Positions 27,027 to 35,908 are shown, numbered from the stretch's first letter. The stretch: 64,000 bases of DNA from AC-32 sp963754265 (GCA_963754265.1 CAVWFB010000001.1:248001-312000), one strand, 5' to 3'. A program made the numbers and translations. Notes: generated by a model not told the origin, from the sequence alone.

Positions 27027-27549
27027 AGGTGGCGTCGAATGTGCAGCGAGGGTCGCCGCGCAGCATGCAGGTCCGCTCCTCCAGCTCCGCGTGCTGGCCG
27101 TAATGGCGCGCGGCGCCCTGGGTAAGCCCCCGCAGCAGAACGCACATTTTTCGCGGCGACTCGTAGACGATCGAGACGCCGTCGTCTCCGAGCGGTGAGA
27201 TGTCGAGCTCGGGCGGCCCGGCGTTCGGGATCGTCGCGCGCACGAGCTCGTGGATCCGCGTCTCGACGGTGAGCAGGAAGTCACGCGTCGAGTCGGAGAC
27301 GTCGAAGAAGGCCGGGTAGAGCCGCGCGAACGTGATCTCCGCGGTGAAGACGCCGAACTCGAACAGGATCTCGTCCGGCTCGCGCCCGGTGTGCGCCGAG
27401 GTCAGTGCGACGAGGCGCCTGAGATTCTCGTCCGGGTATGACTCGCTGAGCAGGTACTCGGGCTCGCTCTCGAAGACGGCCGTCGAGGTGGCGCTGCCGT
27501 GGGTCGCCGAGAGGTAGTCGCGAAAGCTGGTGAAGATGACGCCGTGCAC
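26971..27549 (-). CDS. H-NOX (heme NO/O2-binding) domain protein
   Basis: 192-residue stand-alone heme sensor. The H-NOX features are the start 'HGVIFTSFRDYLSATHG', the proximal-His helix 'TVETRIHELVRATIPNAGPP' (His, then Pro) and the YxSxR heme-propionate motif in 'SIVYESPRKMCVLLRGL'. A C-terminal 'CMLRGDPRCTFDATF' has the Cys pair common in this family. It starts with GTG and has no adjacent kinase or cyclase, the usual partner. Its 3' end runs 56 bp antisense into selB. It probably senses NO; the output is unknown. Confidence 0.9.
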   Translation of the reverse strand: MHGVIFTSFRDYLSATHGSATSTAVFESEPEYLLSESYPDENLRRLVALTSAHTGREPDEILFEFGVFTAEITFARLYPAFFDVSDSTRDFLLTVETRIHELVRATIPNAGPPELDISPLGDDGVSIVYESPRKMCVLLRGLTQGAARHYGQHAELEERTCMLRGDPRCTFDATFSAGSVSAGAPARRRLGG

Positions 27550-27740
27550 GCGGGGCGAGTCTAGGTCAGCCCGACCTCAAGACCCGGCGCGGCGCGGTCG
27601 TGTGCGATCGCCTCTCAGTCCAAAGCGCATAAACGCCGACAGGTAAGACGACTCGTCAACAAGCCGACCCGCTGAACGTCGCAGTAGCTATCAAGAACTC
27701 ACCCCGCATCTTCACCGCCGCCGCCGCCCTGACGCTCGCG

Positions 27741-28697
27741 TTGATCGTCATCGCGTTCGTTCCTCAGCTACTCGGGTCGGAGGTACGCCGAGCCCTAAGC
27801 GGGCTGTCGAGCGCGCAGCCGATCTGGCTTTGGCTCGCCGGCGTCTGCTTCCTCGGTTCGCTCGTTGGGACGGCCGGCGCCTGGCGCTCCGCGATCGGAC
27901 TCGTCGGCGGTCGCATCGGCTGGCTCGATGCGGGTGCCCGCTACGGGATCGGCTCGTTGATCAACTCGTTCGCGCCCGCGCGGCTCGGCGACGTCGCGCG
28001 TCTGGCGCTGTTCTCGCGCGCGCTCGACAGCGAGGATCGGCTCTGGCGCGCGGGCGGGTCGTTGGCGGTGATCGGCGTCGCGCGAGCACTCGTGCTCGCG
28101 CTGCTTGTCGTCGTCGGCTCCATCGCCGGTGCGCTACCGCTCTGGCCGGTGTTCGTCCTGATCGCCTTGACAGGTGTAGCCGTGCTCGCGGCCATGACGA
28201 CGCGTAACCGAACTGCCCGCACGCACCTAGGGCACGCGCTCGACGCGTTCCGTGCTCTCGGGCGGGAGCCGAAGCGTGGCGCGTGCCTCGTCGCCTGGAT
28301 CGCCTTCGCGACCATTGCAAAGCTTGGCGCCGCTGCCTCGATCGCCGCCGCGCTCGGGATCCCCTCCCCGCTGATCGCCGCGGTGCTCGTCGTGCCGGTG
28401 CTCGAACTGAGCGGAACGATGCCCCTCACGCCCGGTAACGTCGGCCTCACGAGCGGCGCAATAGCGATGGCGCTGCGCGCACACGGCGTCGGCCTGACCA
28501 CGGCGCTCACGACCGGGATCGCCTTCCACGCGGTGGAGACGGCAGCCGGAATCGTCTTCGGGCTGGCGAGCGCCCTCCTCCTGGCGCCGTTCCCCTCCGC
28601 CGTCGTCCGCCGACGAACGACGCTGGCCGCGGGCACTCTCACCTGTGCCGTGCTGATGGTCGCCTTCGGGGCCACCGTACTCGGCGACCTCGTCTAG
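27741..28697 (+). CDS. Lysylphosphatidylglycerol synthase TM-region/flippase-like membrane protein
   Basis: About 318 residues with about eight hydrophobic helices of the LPG-synthase TM (UPF0104) type. The marks are 'GSLINSFAPARLGDVARLAL' near the first third and 'VPVLELSGTMPLTPGNVGLT' near the second, both typical. The catalytic LPG domain is absent, so this is the stand-alone flippase-like form. The start is unclear: TTG 27741 cuts into the first helix, and homologous-looking hydrophobic sequence continues upstream ('RIFTAAAALTLALIVIAF') without an ATG or GTG, so translation may begin near 27690 at a rare codon. Confidence 0.8.
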   Translation: MIVIAFVPQLLGSEVRRALSGLSSAQPIWLWLAGVCFLGSLVGTAGAWRSAIGLVGGRIGWLDAGARYGIGSLINSFAPARLGDVARLALFSRALDSEDRLWRAGGSLAVIGVARALVLALLVVVGSIAGALPLWPVFVLIALTGVAVLAAMTTRNRTARTHLGHALDAFRALGREPKRGACLVAWIAFATIAKLGAAASIAAALGIPSPLIAAVLVVPVLELSGTMPLTPGNVGLTSGAIAMALRAHGVGLTTALTTGIAFHAVETAAGIVFGLASALLLAPFPSAVVRRRTTLAAGTLTCAVLMVAFGATVLGDLV

Positions 28698-28759
28698 CGG
28701 CCCTGCGAGAAGAGGGGCCGCCTGGCCCCACCTATCCCCTAGCCGGTTACGCTCATTTC

Positions 28760-28852
28760 GGAGCGGCATGGGCCCGGTGGCCCAGCCGGTCTTCAAAACC
28801 GGTGCGGTCGTGCAACCCACGGCTCGGTAGGTTCGACTCCTGCGCCGCTCCG
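28760..28852 (+). tRNA. selC: tRNA-Sec (selenocysteine, anticodon UCA)
   Basis: 93-nt tRNA with the 8-bp acceptor stem GGAGCGGC / GCCGCTCC, the long D stem GGGCCC/GGCCC with a 4-nt GGTG loop region, anticodon loop CTTCAAA (UCA, reads UGA), a long variable arm and T loop GTTCGACTC. The CCA is not encoded. The acceptor length and the UCA anticodon are diagnostic for tRNA-Sec. It lies 1.7 kb after selB with the flippase gene between. Confidence 0.97.
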
Positions 28853-28936
28853 CTGAACGACCGAAGTGTGCGCATGCCTTCGCTCGGCGGGACGACGCAC
28901 CTTCGAAGTACGGAATAACGGTCGAAGTCGAGACGT

Positions 28937-28948
28937 TTGAGTGCTCAA
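28937..28948. promoter_or_regulatory. Inverted repeat upstream of the F420 operon
   Basis: TTGAG-TG-CTCAA, a perfect 5-bp palindrome around 100 bp before the oxidoreductase start; a candidate operator. Confidence 0.35.
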
Positions 28949-28971
28949 GTACCTGGTTTGGGTCGGTCGAG

Positions 28972-28988
28972 TGGCCCGGTATGGGCCA
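28972..28988. promoter_or_regulatory. Second inverted repeat upstream of the F420 operon
   Basis: TGGCCC-5 nt-GGGCCA, a perfect 6-bp inverted repeat about 50 bp before the oxidoreductase start; a candidate operator or leader hairpin. Confidence 0.35.
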
Positions 28989-29039
28989 TCGCGAGAGACC
29001 AAGCCGCTTGACTCAGCAACTCCAGAAGGGAGGCACACG

Positions 29040-30110
29040 ATGCCGACGCTCGAATTTGGTCTCGACACGTTCCTGCCGGTGACGGTCGACCAGGCCGGGC
29101 TGCCGATCACTGGCGACCAGGTGGTTCGGAACACCGTCGCGGAGGCGGTCCTCGCCGACGCGGTCGGAATCGACTCTTTCAACATCGGCGAGCACTACCG
29201 CACGGAGTTCATGGACTCGGCGGGGCATGTAGTCCTCGCCGCGATCGCAAGCCGAACGGAACGGATCCGGCTCGGCACCTCCGTAACGGTCCTCAGCACC
29301 CAGGACCCAGTGCGGCTGTACACCAACTACGCCACGCTCGACGCCGTGTCGAACGGGCGCGCGCAGCTGATCGTCGGCCGAGGCTCGCTGACGGAATCCT
29401 TCCCGCTCTTCGGCTTCGACCTCGCTGACTACGAGGAGCTGTTCGAGGAAAAGCTCGACCTGCTCGTTCGCCTTCTGCGCGACCAGCCCGTGACCTGGGC
29501 CGGGAACTTCCGGTCGGCGCTCACCAATGAGTTCGTGAGCCCACCAATCCCTGAGGGCCACATTCCGACTTGGGTCGGCGTCGGTGGCAGCCCGCAATCG
29601 GTCGTGCGCGCCGCACGCTTCGGCCTGCCGTTGATGCTGGCGATCATCGCCGGAAAGCCCGAGCGCTTCGCGCCCTACGTCGAGCTCTACAAGCGCGCGC
29701 TCGAGCAGCACGGACAGCAGGACCTGCCGATCGGAGTGCACTCGCTCGGCTTCATCGCCGACACCGACGAGGAGGCCCTCGAGATCCAGTGGCCCTACTA
29801 CAAGGAACAGTTCGAGTGGGCTGCACGCGAGCGCGGCTGGCGGCCGCCGACATACGAGCAGTTTCTGGCCGAGGTCGATCACGGCTCGATGTACGTCGGC
29901 TCTCCTGAGACCGTCGCGAACAGAATCGCCACCACGATGCAAACGCTCAGCCTGAGCCGGTTCGACCTGCTCTACGCCGTCGGACGCGTCCCACACGACC
30001 GGCGAATGGCGACGATCGAGCTCTACGGCCGCGAGGTGATCCCCCGGGTACGAGAGCTGCTCGCCGCGGTGCCCGAAACGGGCCACCCAAAGGCCGCGGT
30101 CAGGAGCTGA
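29040..30110 (+). CDS. LLM-class flavin/F420-dependent oxidoreductase
   Basis: 356-residue bacterial-luciferase-like barrel. Visible blocks are 'FGLDTFLPVTVDQAG', 'VGIDSFNIGEHYRTEFMDSA', 'RIRLGTSVTVLSTQDPVRLY', 'ATLDAVSNGRAQLIVGRGSL' and 'IPTWVGVGGSPQSVVRAARF', ending with 'DHGSMYVGSPETVANRI'. Such enzymes use FMN or F420. The next gene, 2 nt downstream, is F420-reductase-like, which favours F420. GGGAGG lies 6 nt before the ATG. Two palindromes upstream suggest a dedicated regulator that is not encoded here. The substrate is unknown. Confidence 0.9.
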   Translation: MPTLEFGLDTFLPVTVDQAGLPITGDQVVRNTVAEAVLADAVGIDSFNIGEHYRTEFMDSAGHVVLAAIASRTERIRLGTSVTVLSTQDPVRLYTNYATLDAVSNGRAQLIVGRGSLTESFPLFGFDLADYEELFEEKLDLLVRLLRDQPVTWAGNFRSALTNEFVSPPIPEGHIPTWVGVGGSPQSVVRAARFGLPLMLAIIAGKPERFAPYVELYKRALEQHGQQDLPIGVHSLGFIADTDEEALEIQWPYYKEQFEWAARERGWRPPTYEQFLAEVDHGSMYVGSPETVANRIATTMQTLSLSRFDLLYAVGRVPHDRRMATIELYGREVIPRVRELLAAVPETGHPKAAVRS

Positions 30111-30112
30111 CG

Positions 30113-30802
30113 GTGGCCATGGCCGCGACCGAGATCCCCGACGACCTCCGACCCCCCACCGGCCCCGAGCTCGACGATCTACGCCTTGGCATCGTCGGCG
30201 CGGGCAAGCTGGGCACGACGCTCGCCCGCGCCGCCGTCGCCGCCGGCTTCGACGTCGCGATCTCGGGATCGGGCCCGGCCGACGACATCGCGTTGACGGT
30301 CGAGGTGCTCGCAGCCGGCGCGCGCGCGGCAACAACCGACGAGGTCGTACGCCACGCCGACATCATCGTCCTGGCCGTCCCCACGCACCGTTTCCGCGAG
30401 CTTCCGCGCGATCTGTTCGCCGACAAGATCCTCATCGACGCGATGAACTACTGGGAGCCCGTGGACGGCGACGATCCAGAGCTCACGGCCGCAGCAGACG
30501 GCACCAGCATGATCGTGCAAGAGAGCTTCCCCTCCGCGCGCGTGGTCAAGAGCCTCAACCAACTCGGCTACCACCAACTCGAAGAGAACCGGCGCCCCAA
30601 GGGAGCATCCGACCGCATCGCGATCGGCGCAGCCGGCGACGACCGCCTCGCGGTCCGCCAAGTCATGCGGCTCCTCGATCGGCTCGGGTTCGACCCCGTC
30701 GACGCCGGGCCGTTGAAGCGCGGCGTGGCCCTGGAACCGGACGGGTCACCGATTGCCGCCACCTACACCGCAGATCAGCTCTCGAACCTCGTCTCACGCT
30801 GA
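30113..30802 (+). CDS. NADPH-dependent F420 reductase-like protein
   Basis: 229 residues. A Rossmann fold starts with 'LRLGIVGAGKLGTTLARAAV' (GxGxxG-type dinucleotide site) after a ~25-residue N-terminal extension, then 'VAISGSGPADDIA', 'IIVLAVPTHRFRELP' and 'ARVVKSLNQLGYHQLEENRR'. This is the F420H2:NADP oxidoreductase family fold, though short members can be other dehydrogenases. It follows the LLM oxidoreductase by 2 nt with a GTG start, so the two are co-transcribed and the second may supply reduced F420 to the first. Confidence 0.82.
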   Translation: MAMAATEIPDDLRPPTGPELDDLRLGIVGAGKLGTTLARAAVAAGFDVAISGSGPADDIALTVEVLAAGARAATTDEVVRHADIIVLAVPTHRFRELPRDLFADKILIDAMNYWEPVDGDDPELTAAADGTSMIVQESFPSARVVKSLNQLGYHQLEENRRPKGASDRIAIGAAGDDRLAVRQVMRLLDRLGFDPVDAGPLKRGVALEPDGSPIAATYTADQLSNLVSR

Positions 30803-31113
30803 CGCCGGGCTGAGTCGCAGCGACACGCGTCATCCACCTCGGACGGCTACCGGTTCATCCAGACGGGGCGATTGCGCGGTGACTGCGCGCTCGTTACATT
30901 CTTCGGCGCCGGCGCGCGTTCGGGCCGCGGCAGGGACGCGGACGATCGCGAGTCGGCCGGCAACGCGACGCAGGGAGGCTGCACATCAGCACACCTCTGT
31001 CGAAGGCGCACGACGGCACGGTTCGAGCGACGTCGGCTTGCCGACTACCTAGCCGCACAGTCCCGAGCAATCCGCGCCCCGTTCAGATCACTGCGTGACG
31101 AGAGGAGGTCGTC
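30803..31113. other. Non-coding gap
   Basis: I see no supportable gene, tRNA or strong hairpin here. It must hold the promoter of the epoxide hydrolase; the strong AGGAGG RBS at its right end belongs to that gene. Confidence 0.5.
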
Positions 31114-32307
31114 ATGAGCACCAGCGTCCAGACCACCACCGAGATTCGTCCCTTCCACGCCGAAATTCCCGAAGAGAAGCTCGCCGAGCTGCGCCGTCGC
31201 ATCGCCGCGACGCGTCTGCCCTCCGGGGAGCTGGTCACAGATCGGTCGCAGGGCGTGCAGTTGGCGACGATCAAGGAGCTCGCGCGCTTCTGGGAGACCG
31301 ACTACGACTGGCGCAAGGCCGAGGCGAAGCTCAACGCCTTGCCCCAGTTCACGACCCAGATCGATGGCGTCGACATCCACTTCATCCACGTGAAGTCGGC
31401 TCACGAGAACGCGCTGCCGCTGATCATGACGCACGGATGGCCGGGCTCGGTGATCGAGCTGCTCGAGACCGTCGGACCGCTCACCGACCCGACCGCGCAC
31501 GGCGGTACCGCCGAAGATGCCTTCCACCTCGTGCTGCCGTCCATCCCCGGCTACGGCTTCTCGAGCGAGCCCACGGAGATCGGCTGGGATCCCGGCCGCA
31601 CCGCGCAGGCGTGGGCGGAGCTGATGCACCGCCTCGGCTACTCCCGCTACGTCGCCCAGGGTGGCGACGTCGGCGCGTCCATCACCGACGCGATGGGCCG
31701 CCAGGCACCCGTGGGACTGGTCGGCATCCACACGAACTTGCTCGTGACGGGGCTGGCCGGCGGCGACCACCCGTCGACCACCGAGGAGGAAAAAGCGGCG
31801 CTCGCCGCGCTCGCCACATTCAGGGCGAGCGGGTTCGGCTACTTCCTCGAGCAGGCCACGAGGCCGCAGACGATCGGCTACGCCCTGCTGGACTCACCCG
31901 TCGCCCTGGCGGCCTGGATGCTCGACCACGACACGGACAGCTACTACAAGATCTCCCATGCCTTTGTCGACGGCGAGCCCTCGGGCAACCTCACCCGGGA
32001 CCACATCGTCGACAACATCACGCTCTACTGGCTGACGGGCACCGGGGCCTCCGCGGCCCGGTCGTACTGGGAGAGCGGACGAGCCCAGGCTCTCGCGGCG
32101 GGCAAGGCCCCTCCGGAGGTCTCGCTCCCGGTCGGCTTCACCGCGTTCCCGGACGAGATCTTCGTGGCCCCGCGCAGCTGGGTCGAGCAGGGGTACCCCA
32201 CTCTCACGTACTACAACGAGGCCGACAGGGGCGGCCACTTCGCCGCCTGGGAGGAGCCGGAGCTGTTCTCAACAGAGCTGCGAGCCGCGTTTAGCTCGCT
32301 GCGCTGA
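31114..32307 (+). CDS. Epoxide hydrolase (EHN-domain alpha/beta hydrolase)
   Basis: 397 residues. The N-terminal EHN domain has 'IRPFHAEIPEEKLAELRRRI' and 'YDWRKAEAKLNALPQFTTQI'. The catalytic domain has the oxyanion motif 'MTHGWPGSVIELLETVGPLT', nucleophile Asp in 'VAQGGDVGASITDAMGR' and catalytic His in 'DRGGHFAAWEEPELF'. Conserved 'PGYGFSSEP' precedes the nucleophile. It opens epoxides to diols through an alkyl-enzyme ester. AGGAGG sits 6 nt before the ATG. It appears as a single gene; the neighbouring F420 genes run in the same direction 311 bp upstream. Confidence 0.93.
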   Translation: MSTSVQTTTEIRPFHAEIPEEKLAELRRRIAATRLPSGELVTDRSQGVQLATIKELARFWETDYDWRKAEAKLNALPQFTTQIDGVDIHFIHVKSAHENALPLIMTHGWPGSVIELLETVGPLTDPTAHGGTAEDAFHLVLPSIPGYGFSSEPTEIGWDPGRTAQAWAELMHRLGYSRYVAQGGDVGASITDAMGRQAPVGLVGIHTNLLVTGLAGGDHPSTTEEEKAALAALATFRASGFGYFLEQATRPQTIGYALLDSPVALAAWMLDHDTDSYYKISHAFVDGEPSGNLTRDHIVDNITLYWLTGTGASAARSYWESGRAQALAAGKAPPEVSLPVGFTAFPDEIFVAPRSWVEQGYPTLTYYNEADRGGHFAAWEEPELFSTELRAAFSSLR

Positions 32308-32373
32308 CAAGGAGATCCTCATGCGCACATCTTCAACTGCAAACGGCGTGGCGCACGACACCGGACCGGGCTC

Positions 32374-33024
32374 GTGAGCTCCGTCGACACAGCTCTTCAG
32401 CCCGCAGTCGCGCGCGACCAGGCGCGCGCGCTCTTCGGCCAGACGATGGGGCTCGTGGCCGTCACCGCGGGCCTCTTCGCCCTCGGTGCCTACCTCGGGC
32501 GCGACCTGTCCTACGGTTGGGGCTTCGTCGCGTACATCGCGAGCTTCGGCCTCCTCATCGGCCTCAACTTCGCGGCATCCCGCTCCGAGCAGCTCGCGAT
32601 TGGCCTGCTCTTCGGTTTCGGCGTCCTGGTCGGAGTGGGAACCGCGCCGACGATCGCCTACTACGCCTCGACGAATCCCCAATCGGTGTGGCAGGCGGGC
32701 GGGGCGACCGCGCTCTTCATCGCCGGCTTCGGCGCGGCCGGTTACGCAACGCGCCGCGACCTCTCAGGACTCGCCCGACTGTGCTTCTGGGCGCTCCTCG
32801 CGCTGATCGTCTTCGGGATCGTGACCATCTTCGTGCGAATCCCGAACGGCGCGCTGATCTACTCGATCGTCGGCCTGGTGATCTTCGCCGGTTTCACGAT
32901 GTACGACTTCCAGCGTCTGAGGCGAACGCAGGACATTCGTGCCGCACCGCTGCTCGCCACCTCGATCTTCCTCGACGTCCTCAACGTCTTCCTTCTCTTG
33001 CTGTCGCTGTTCAATCGGAACTGA
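32374..33024 (+). CDS. Bax inhibitor-1/YccA family membrane protein
   Basis: 216 residues with seven hydrophobic helices, from 'TMGLVAVTAGLFALGAYLG' to 'LLATSIFLDVLNVFLLLLSL'. The family signature 'YDFQRLR' with the following acidic residue in 'IFLDVLNVF' is present; these Asp residues form the pH-sensing pair in BI-1 proteins. It is likely an ion-leak channel; bacterial roles are poorly known. It starts with GTG, and the next gene begins 13 bp downstream. Confidence 0.9.
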   Translation: MSSVDTALQPAVARDQARALFGQTMGLVAVTAGLFALGAYLGRDLSYGWGFVAYIASFGLLIGLNFAASRSEQLAIGLLFGFGVLVGVGTAPTIAYYASTNPQSVWQAGGATALFIAGFGAAGYATRRDLSGLARLCFWALLALIVFGIVTIFVRIPNGALIYSIVGLVIFAGFTMYDFQRLRRTQDIRAAPLLATSIFLDVLNVFLLLLSLFNRN

Positions 33025-33037
33025 TGGGTACTCCGCC

Positions 33038-34040
33038 ATGAAGCTGAGCCGACTGCTGGGAGCGGCGGAGCTGCCGAACGAGGGCCGCCTCGGCTCGTTC
33101 GACGGCGCGACCGGCTGGCTGAACTCGGAGCCGCTCTCCACCGAGGACCTCCGCGGGCGCGTCGTGCTGGTGGACTTCTGGACGTACACGTGCATCAACT
33201 GGCTCCGCACGCTCTCGTACATCCGCGCGTGGGCGGAAACGTACGAGGAGCACGGGCTAGTGGTGATCGGCGTCCACACGCCCGAGTTCCCGTTCGAGCA
33301 AGACGCCGACAACGTTCGCGAGGCTGTGAAGGAGATGGCGGTCGAGTATCCGGTCGCACTCGACAGCGACTACGCGATCTGGCGCGCCTTCGACAACAGC
33401 TACTGGCCGGCGGCTTACGTCGCCGACGCGGAAGGACAAATTCGGCACCATCGCTTCGGCGAGGGCGGATACGAAGAGCTGGAAAGGGTGATCCAGCGGT
33501 TGCTCGGAGAGGCCGGACGAGGCGGCGTCGGTGACGAGCTGGTCGCCGGTGCCGCAGACGGTTTCGAGGCTCAGGCCGACTGGGAGAACCTTGGGATCGC
33601 CCGAGACGTACCTCGGGTACGAACAAGCCGAGAACTTCGCCTCTCCCGGTGGCGTCTCGCCCGACGAGGCTCGGCGCTACGCCACCCCGGACCGGCTGAC
33701 GCTCAACCACTGGTCCCTCGCGGGCGACTGGACGGTCGAGGGACGGGCGGCCGTGCTGAACGAGGAAGGCGGGCGGATCTCGTTTCGCTTTCACGCGCGC
33801 GACGTGCACCTCGTCATGGGCCCGCGGGAACGAGGGACGTCGGTGCCGTTCCGGGTGCTCGTCGACGGAGACCCTCCGGGCACCGCTCACGGTCTCGACG
33901 TCGACGAAGATGGACGCGGCACCGTCTCGCAACAGCGGCTCTACCAGCTGATTCGCCAGCAGGGACCGATCGGCGACCGGACGTTCGAGCTCACGTTCCT
34001 CGATCCCGGCGTGGAGGCCTACGTGTTCACCTTCGGCTAG
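33038..34040 (+). pseudogene. Redoxin (DipZ-like thioredoxin domain plus C-terminal carbohydrate-binding-like domain), one frameshift
   Basis: The first frame (33038 to ~33596) carries the thioredoxin-like domain, 'VVLVDFWTYTCINWLRTLSY', 'EEHGLVVIGVHTPEFPFEQD' and 'AFDNSYWPAAYVADAEGQIR'. The second frame continues 'SPETYLGYEQAENFASPGGV' and the DipZ C-terminal domain up to 'FLDPGVEAYVFTFG'. The frames join cleanly if one A at about 33596 is removed (GGG-A-TCGCCC). The active site reads CINW, with Trp where most family members have the second Cys. The sequence is otherwise intact, so a base error is possible. The intact protein would act in extracytoplasmic redox chemistry. Confidence 0.82.
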
Positions 34041-34125
34041 GCCGAGACTTCCGATGGCGTGATCATTGGGCGGCGAAGACCTGGTTGACCGCCTGCTCGA
34101 CCGGCGCTACCGTCGCTCGTCGTAG

Positions 34126-35886
34126 ATGAGGGTTCGGATTGGGGTCGTGCTCGTCGCAGCGGTCGCCTTGGCGACGGCTGTCGACGCACACTCGGCGACA
34201 TTCACCGTGACGCGGACGGACGACAACCCACTCGCGGGCGCGTGCGACTCCGACTGCTCTCTGCGCGAAGCGGTGCTCGCCGTCGATGCCGGATCCGGCG
34301 GGGACACGATCGTCCTGCCGGCCGGGCACTACCGCCTCTCCATCGCAGGCACGGGTGAGGACGCCGCGGCGAAGGGCGATCTCGACCTGACGAAGAACGT
34401 CACGATCGCGGGTGCCGGAGCGCGGTCGACGACGATCGACGCGCTGGGGGTCGACCGCGCGCTCGACGTCGCGACCGGCGTCACCGCCCTGGTCACGGAC
34501 GTCACCGTCACGGGCGGCCAGGTCGCCGGTGACGGCGCCGGCATCCGGAACGCGGGCACCCTGACCCTCGTCCGGGACGCGATCGTCGGCAACCACGCGC
34601 TCGGCGTCGGCGGCGGAGTGTCCTCGAGCGGCCCCGCGCTCGCGGTCACCCAGTCCACGGTCTCCGGCAACCAGGCCTCGATCGGCGGCGGCGTGAGCGC
34701 CGGGCAGGTCCTGACCGTGACCAGCAGCACGATCAACGGCAACGTCGCCGGCGGTCCCGGCTCGATCATGGGCACGGCCGGCGGGATCAGCGGCGGCCTC
34801 GGCTCGACCGTGTCCCTCAAGAGCAGCACCGTGACCGCGAACCAGTCCTTCGCCGGCCCGGGCTCCGGCGGCGGGATCGAGGCGTCGTCGCCGTCCGTGC
34901 AGAACACGATCGTCGCCCAGAACGTCGCGCACGCCGCCGATCAGAGCACCGCCTCGGTGGACAACTGCTCAGCCGCGACGACCTCGCAGGGGAACAACCT
35001 CTCCGACAGCAGCGACTGCGGCTTCACCCAGTCGGGCGACCACCAGGGGGTGCCGGTGTCGCTGGGACCCCTCACCGACAACGGCGGGCCGACCGATACC
35101 CGCGCGGTCGTCCCCGGAAGCGCGGCGCTCGACGCGGGCGCAGGCTGTCCCGCCACGGACCAGCGCGGCGCTTCCCGGCCCCGCGGCGCGGCCTGCGACA
35201 TCGGCGCGTACGAGCTCGCCGCGCCCACCGCCACGACCGCGGAGATGGAGATGATCGGCCCGTCGAGCGTGCTGCTGCACGGGATCCTCGGCCCAGGCGT
35301 CCAGCTCGCCGGCTTCGGCTTCCAGTACGGCCCGACGATCGCCTACGGCTCGACGGCGCCCGGCGGCTGGATCCCGCCCGCACTCACGCCGACGTCGGTC
35401 TCGGCCCGAGTCGCCGATCTCAAGGCGGGCACCGTCTACCACTTCCGCCTGACGGCGACGAACGCGGACGGCACCGCTGTCGGGGCCGACCAGACCTTCC
35501 AGCTCGACCGCAAGCGCCCGGTCCTGGGCTTCCTGCGAGCGATGCCGGGCATCTTCCGCGCGACCAAGGGGACGACGTTCCAGTTCAAGCTCTCCGAGGC
35601 GGCCACCGTGACGTTCAAGTTCGACCGCGTTCAACCGGGAGCCCGGCGGCGCGGCAAGTGCATCCCGCGCTACAAGTTCCGGCGCGGACGGCCGTGCACC
35701 CGGTACCTGGCACTCGCCGGGAGCATCACCGCCGCGGGCCAGTTCGACGCGAACCGGTTTGCCTTCGACGGGAAGCTCCGCAACAGGCGGCTCGGGGCGG
35801 GTGTCTACCGGTTGCGTGCCGTCGCACGAGACGCCGCCGAGAACGCGAGCAAGACCGCGATCGCCGCGTTCCGGGTCGTGCGCTAG
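34126..35886 (+). CDS. Exported parallel beta-helix protein (choice-of-anchor Q type) with fibronectin-like C-terminus
   Basis: 586 residues. A signal peptide covers residues 1-~24. The N-terminal 'ADDNPLAGACDSDCSLREAV'-like motif (here TRTDDNPLAGACDSDCSLRE) is the 'CSLREAI' hallmark of this adhesin-like class. Residues ~60-330 are beta-helix repeats ('AGIRNAGTLTLVRDAIVGNH', 'GGVSSSGPALAVTQSTVSGN'), closing with 'DNGGPTDTRAVVPGSAALDA'. A Fn3-like section ('LKAGTVYHFRLTATNADGT') and a C-terminal 'GAGVYRLRAVARDAAENASK' domain follow. It is probably a surface or secreted binding protein. No anchoring motif is visible. Confidence 0.85.
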   Translation: MRVRIGVVLVAAVALATAVDAHSATFTVTRTDDNPLAGACDSDCSLREAVLAVDAGSGGDTIVLPAGHYRLSIAGTGEDAAAKGDLDLTKNVTIAGAGARSTTIDALGVDRALDVATGVTALVTDVTVTGGQVAGDGAGIRNAGTLTLVRDAIVGNHALGVGGGVSSSGPALAVTQSTVSGNQASIGGGVSAGQVLTVTSSTINGNVAGGPGSIMGTAGGISGGLGSTVSLKSSTVTANQSFAGPGSGGGIEASSPSVQNTIVAQNVAHAADQSTASVDNCSAATTSQGNNLSDSSDCGFTQSGDHQGVPVSLGPLTDNGGPTDTRAVVPGSAALDAGAGCPATDQRGASRPRGAACDIGAYELAAPTATTAEMEMIGPSSVLLHGILGPGVQLAGFGFQYGPTIAYGSTAPGGWIPPALTPTSVSARVADLKAGTVYHFRLTATNADGTAVGADQTFQLDRKRPVLGFLRAMPGIFRATKGTTFQFKLSEAATVTFKFDRVQPGARRRGKCIPRYKFRRGRPCTRYLALAGSITAAGQFDANRFAFDGKLRNRRLGAGVYRLRAVARDAAENASKTAIAAFRVVR

Positions 35887-35896
35887 TCCCGGCCCG

Positions 35897-35902
35897 TACC
35901 AT
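35897..35902 (+). promoter_or_regulatory. -10-like element 6 nt before the DUF72 gene
   Basis: TACCAT, then 6 nt, then the GTG start; a leaderless-type promoter in the 22-bp gap after the beta-helix gene. Confidence 0.35.
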
Positions 35903-35908
35903 CCAGGC

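Noticed and set aside
30872..31117. Plus-strand 81-codon ORF before the epoxide hydrolase
   Set aside because: There is no RBS and its residue composition looks random (Arg/Ser-rich). It also ends inside the RBS/start of the real gene.
33038..34040. Selenocysteine read-through as the cause of the broken redoxin frame
   Set aside because: The break is a one-base shift and not an in-frame TGA, so the nearby Sec machinery does not explain it.
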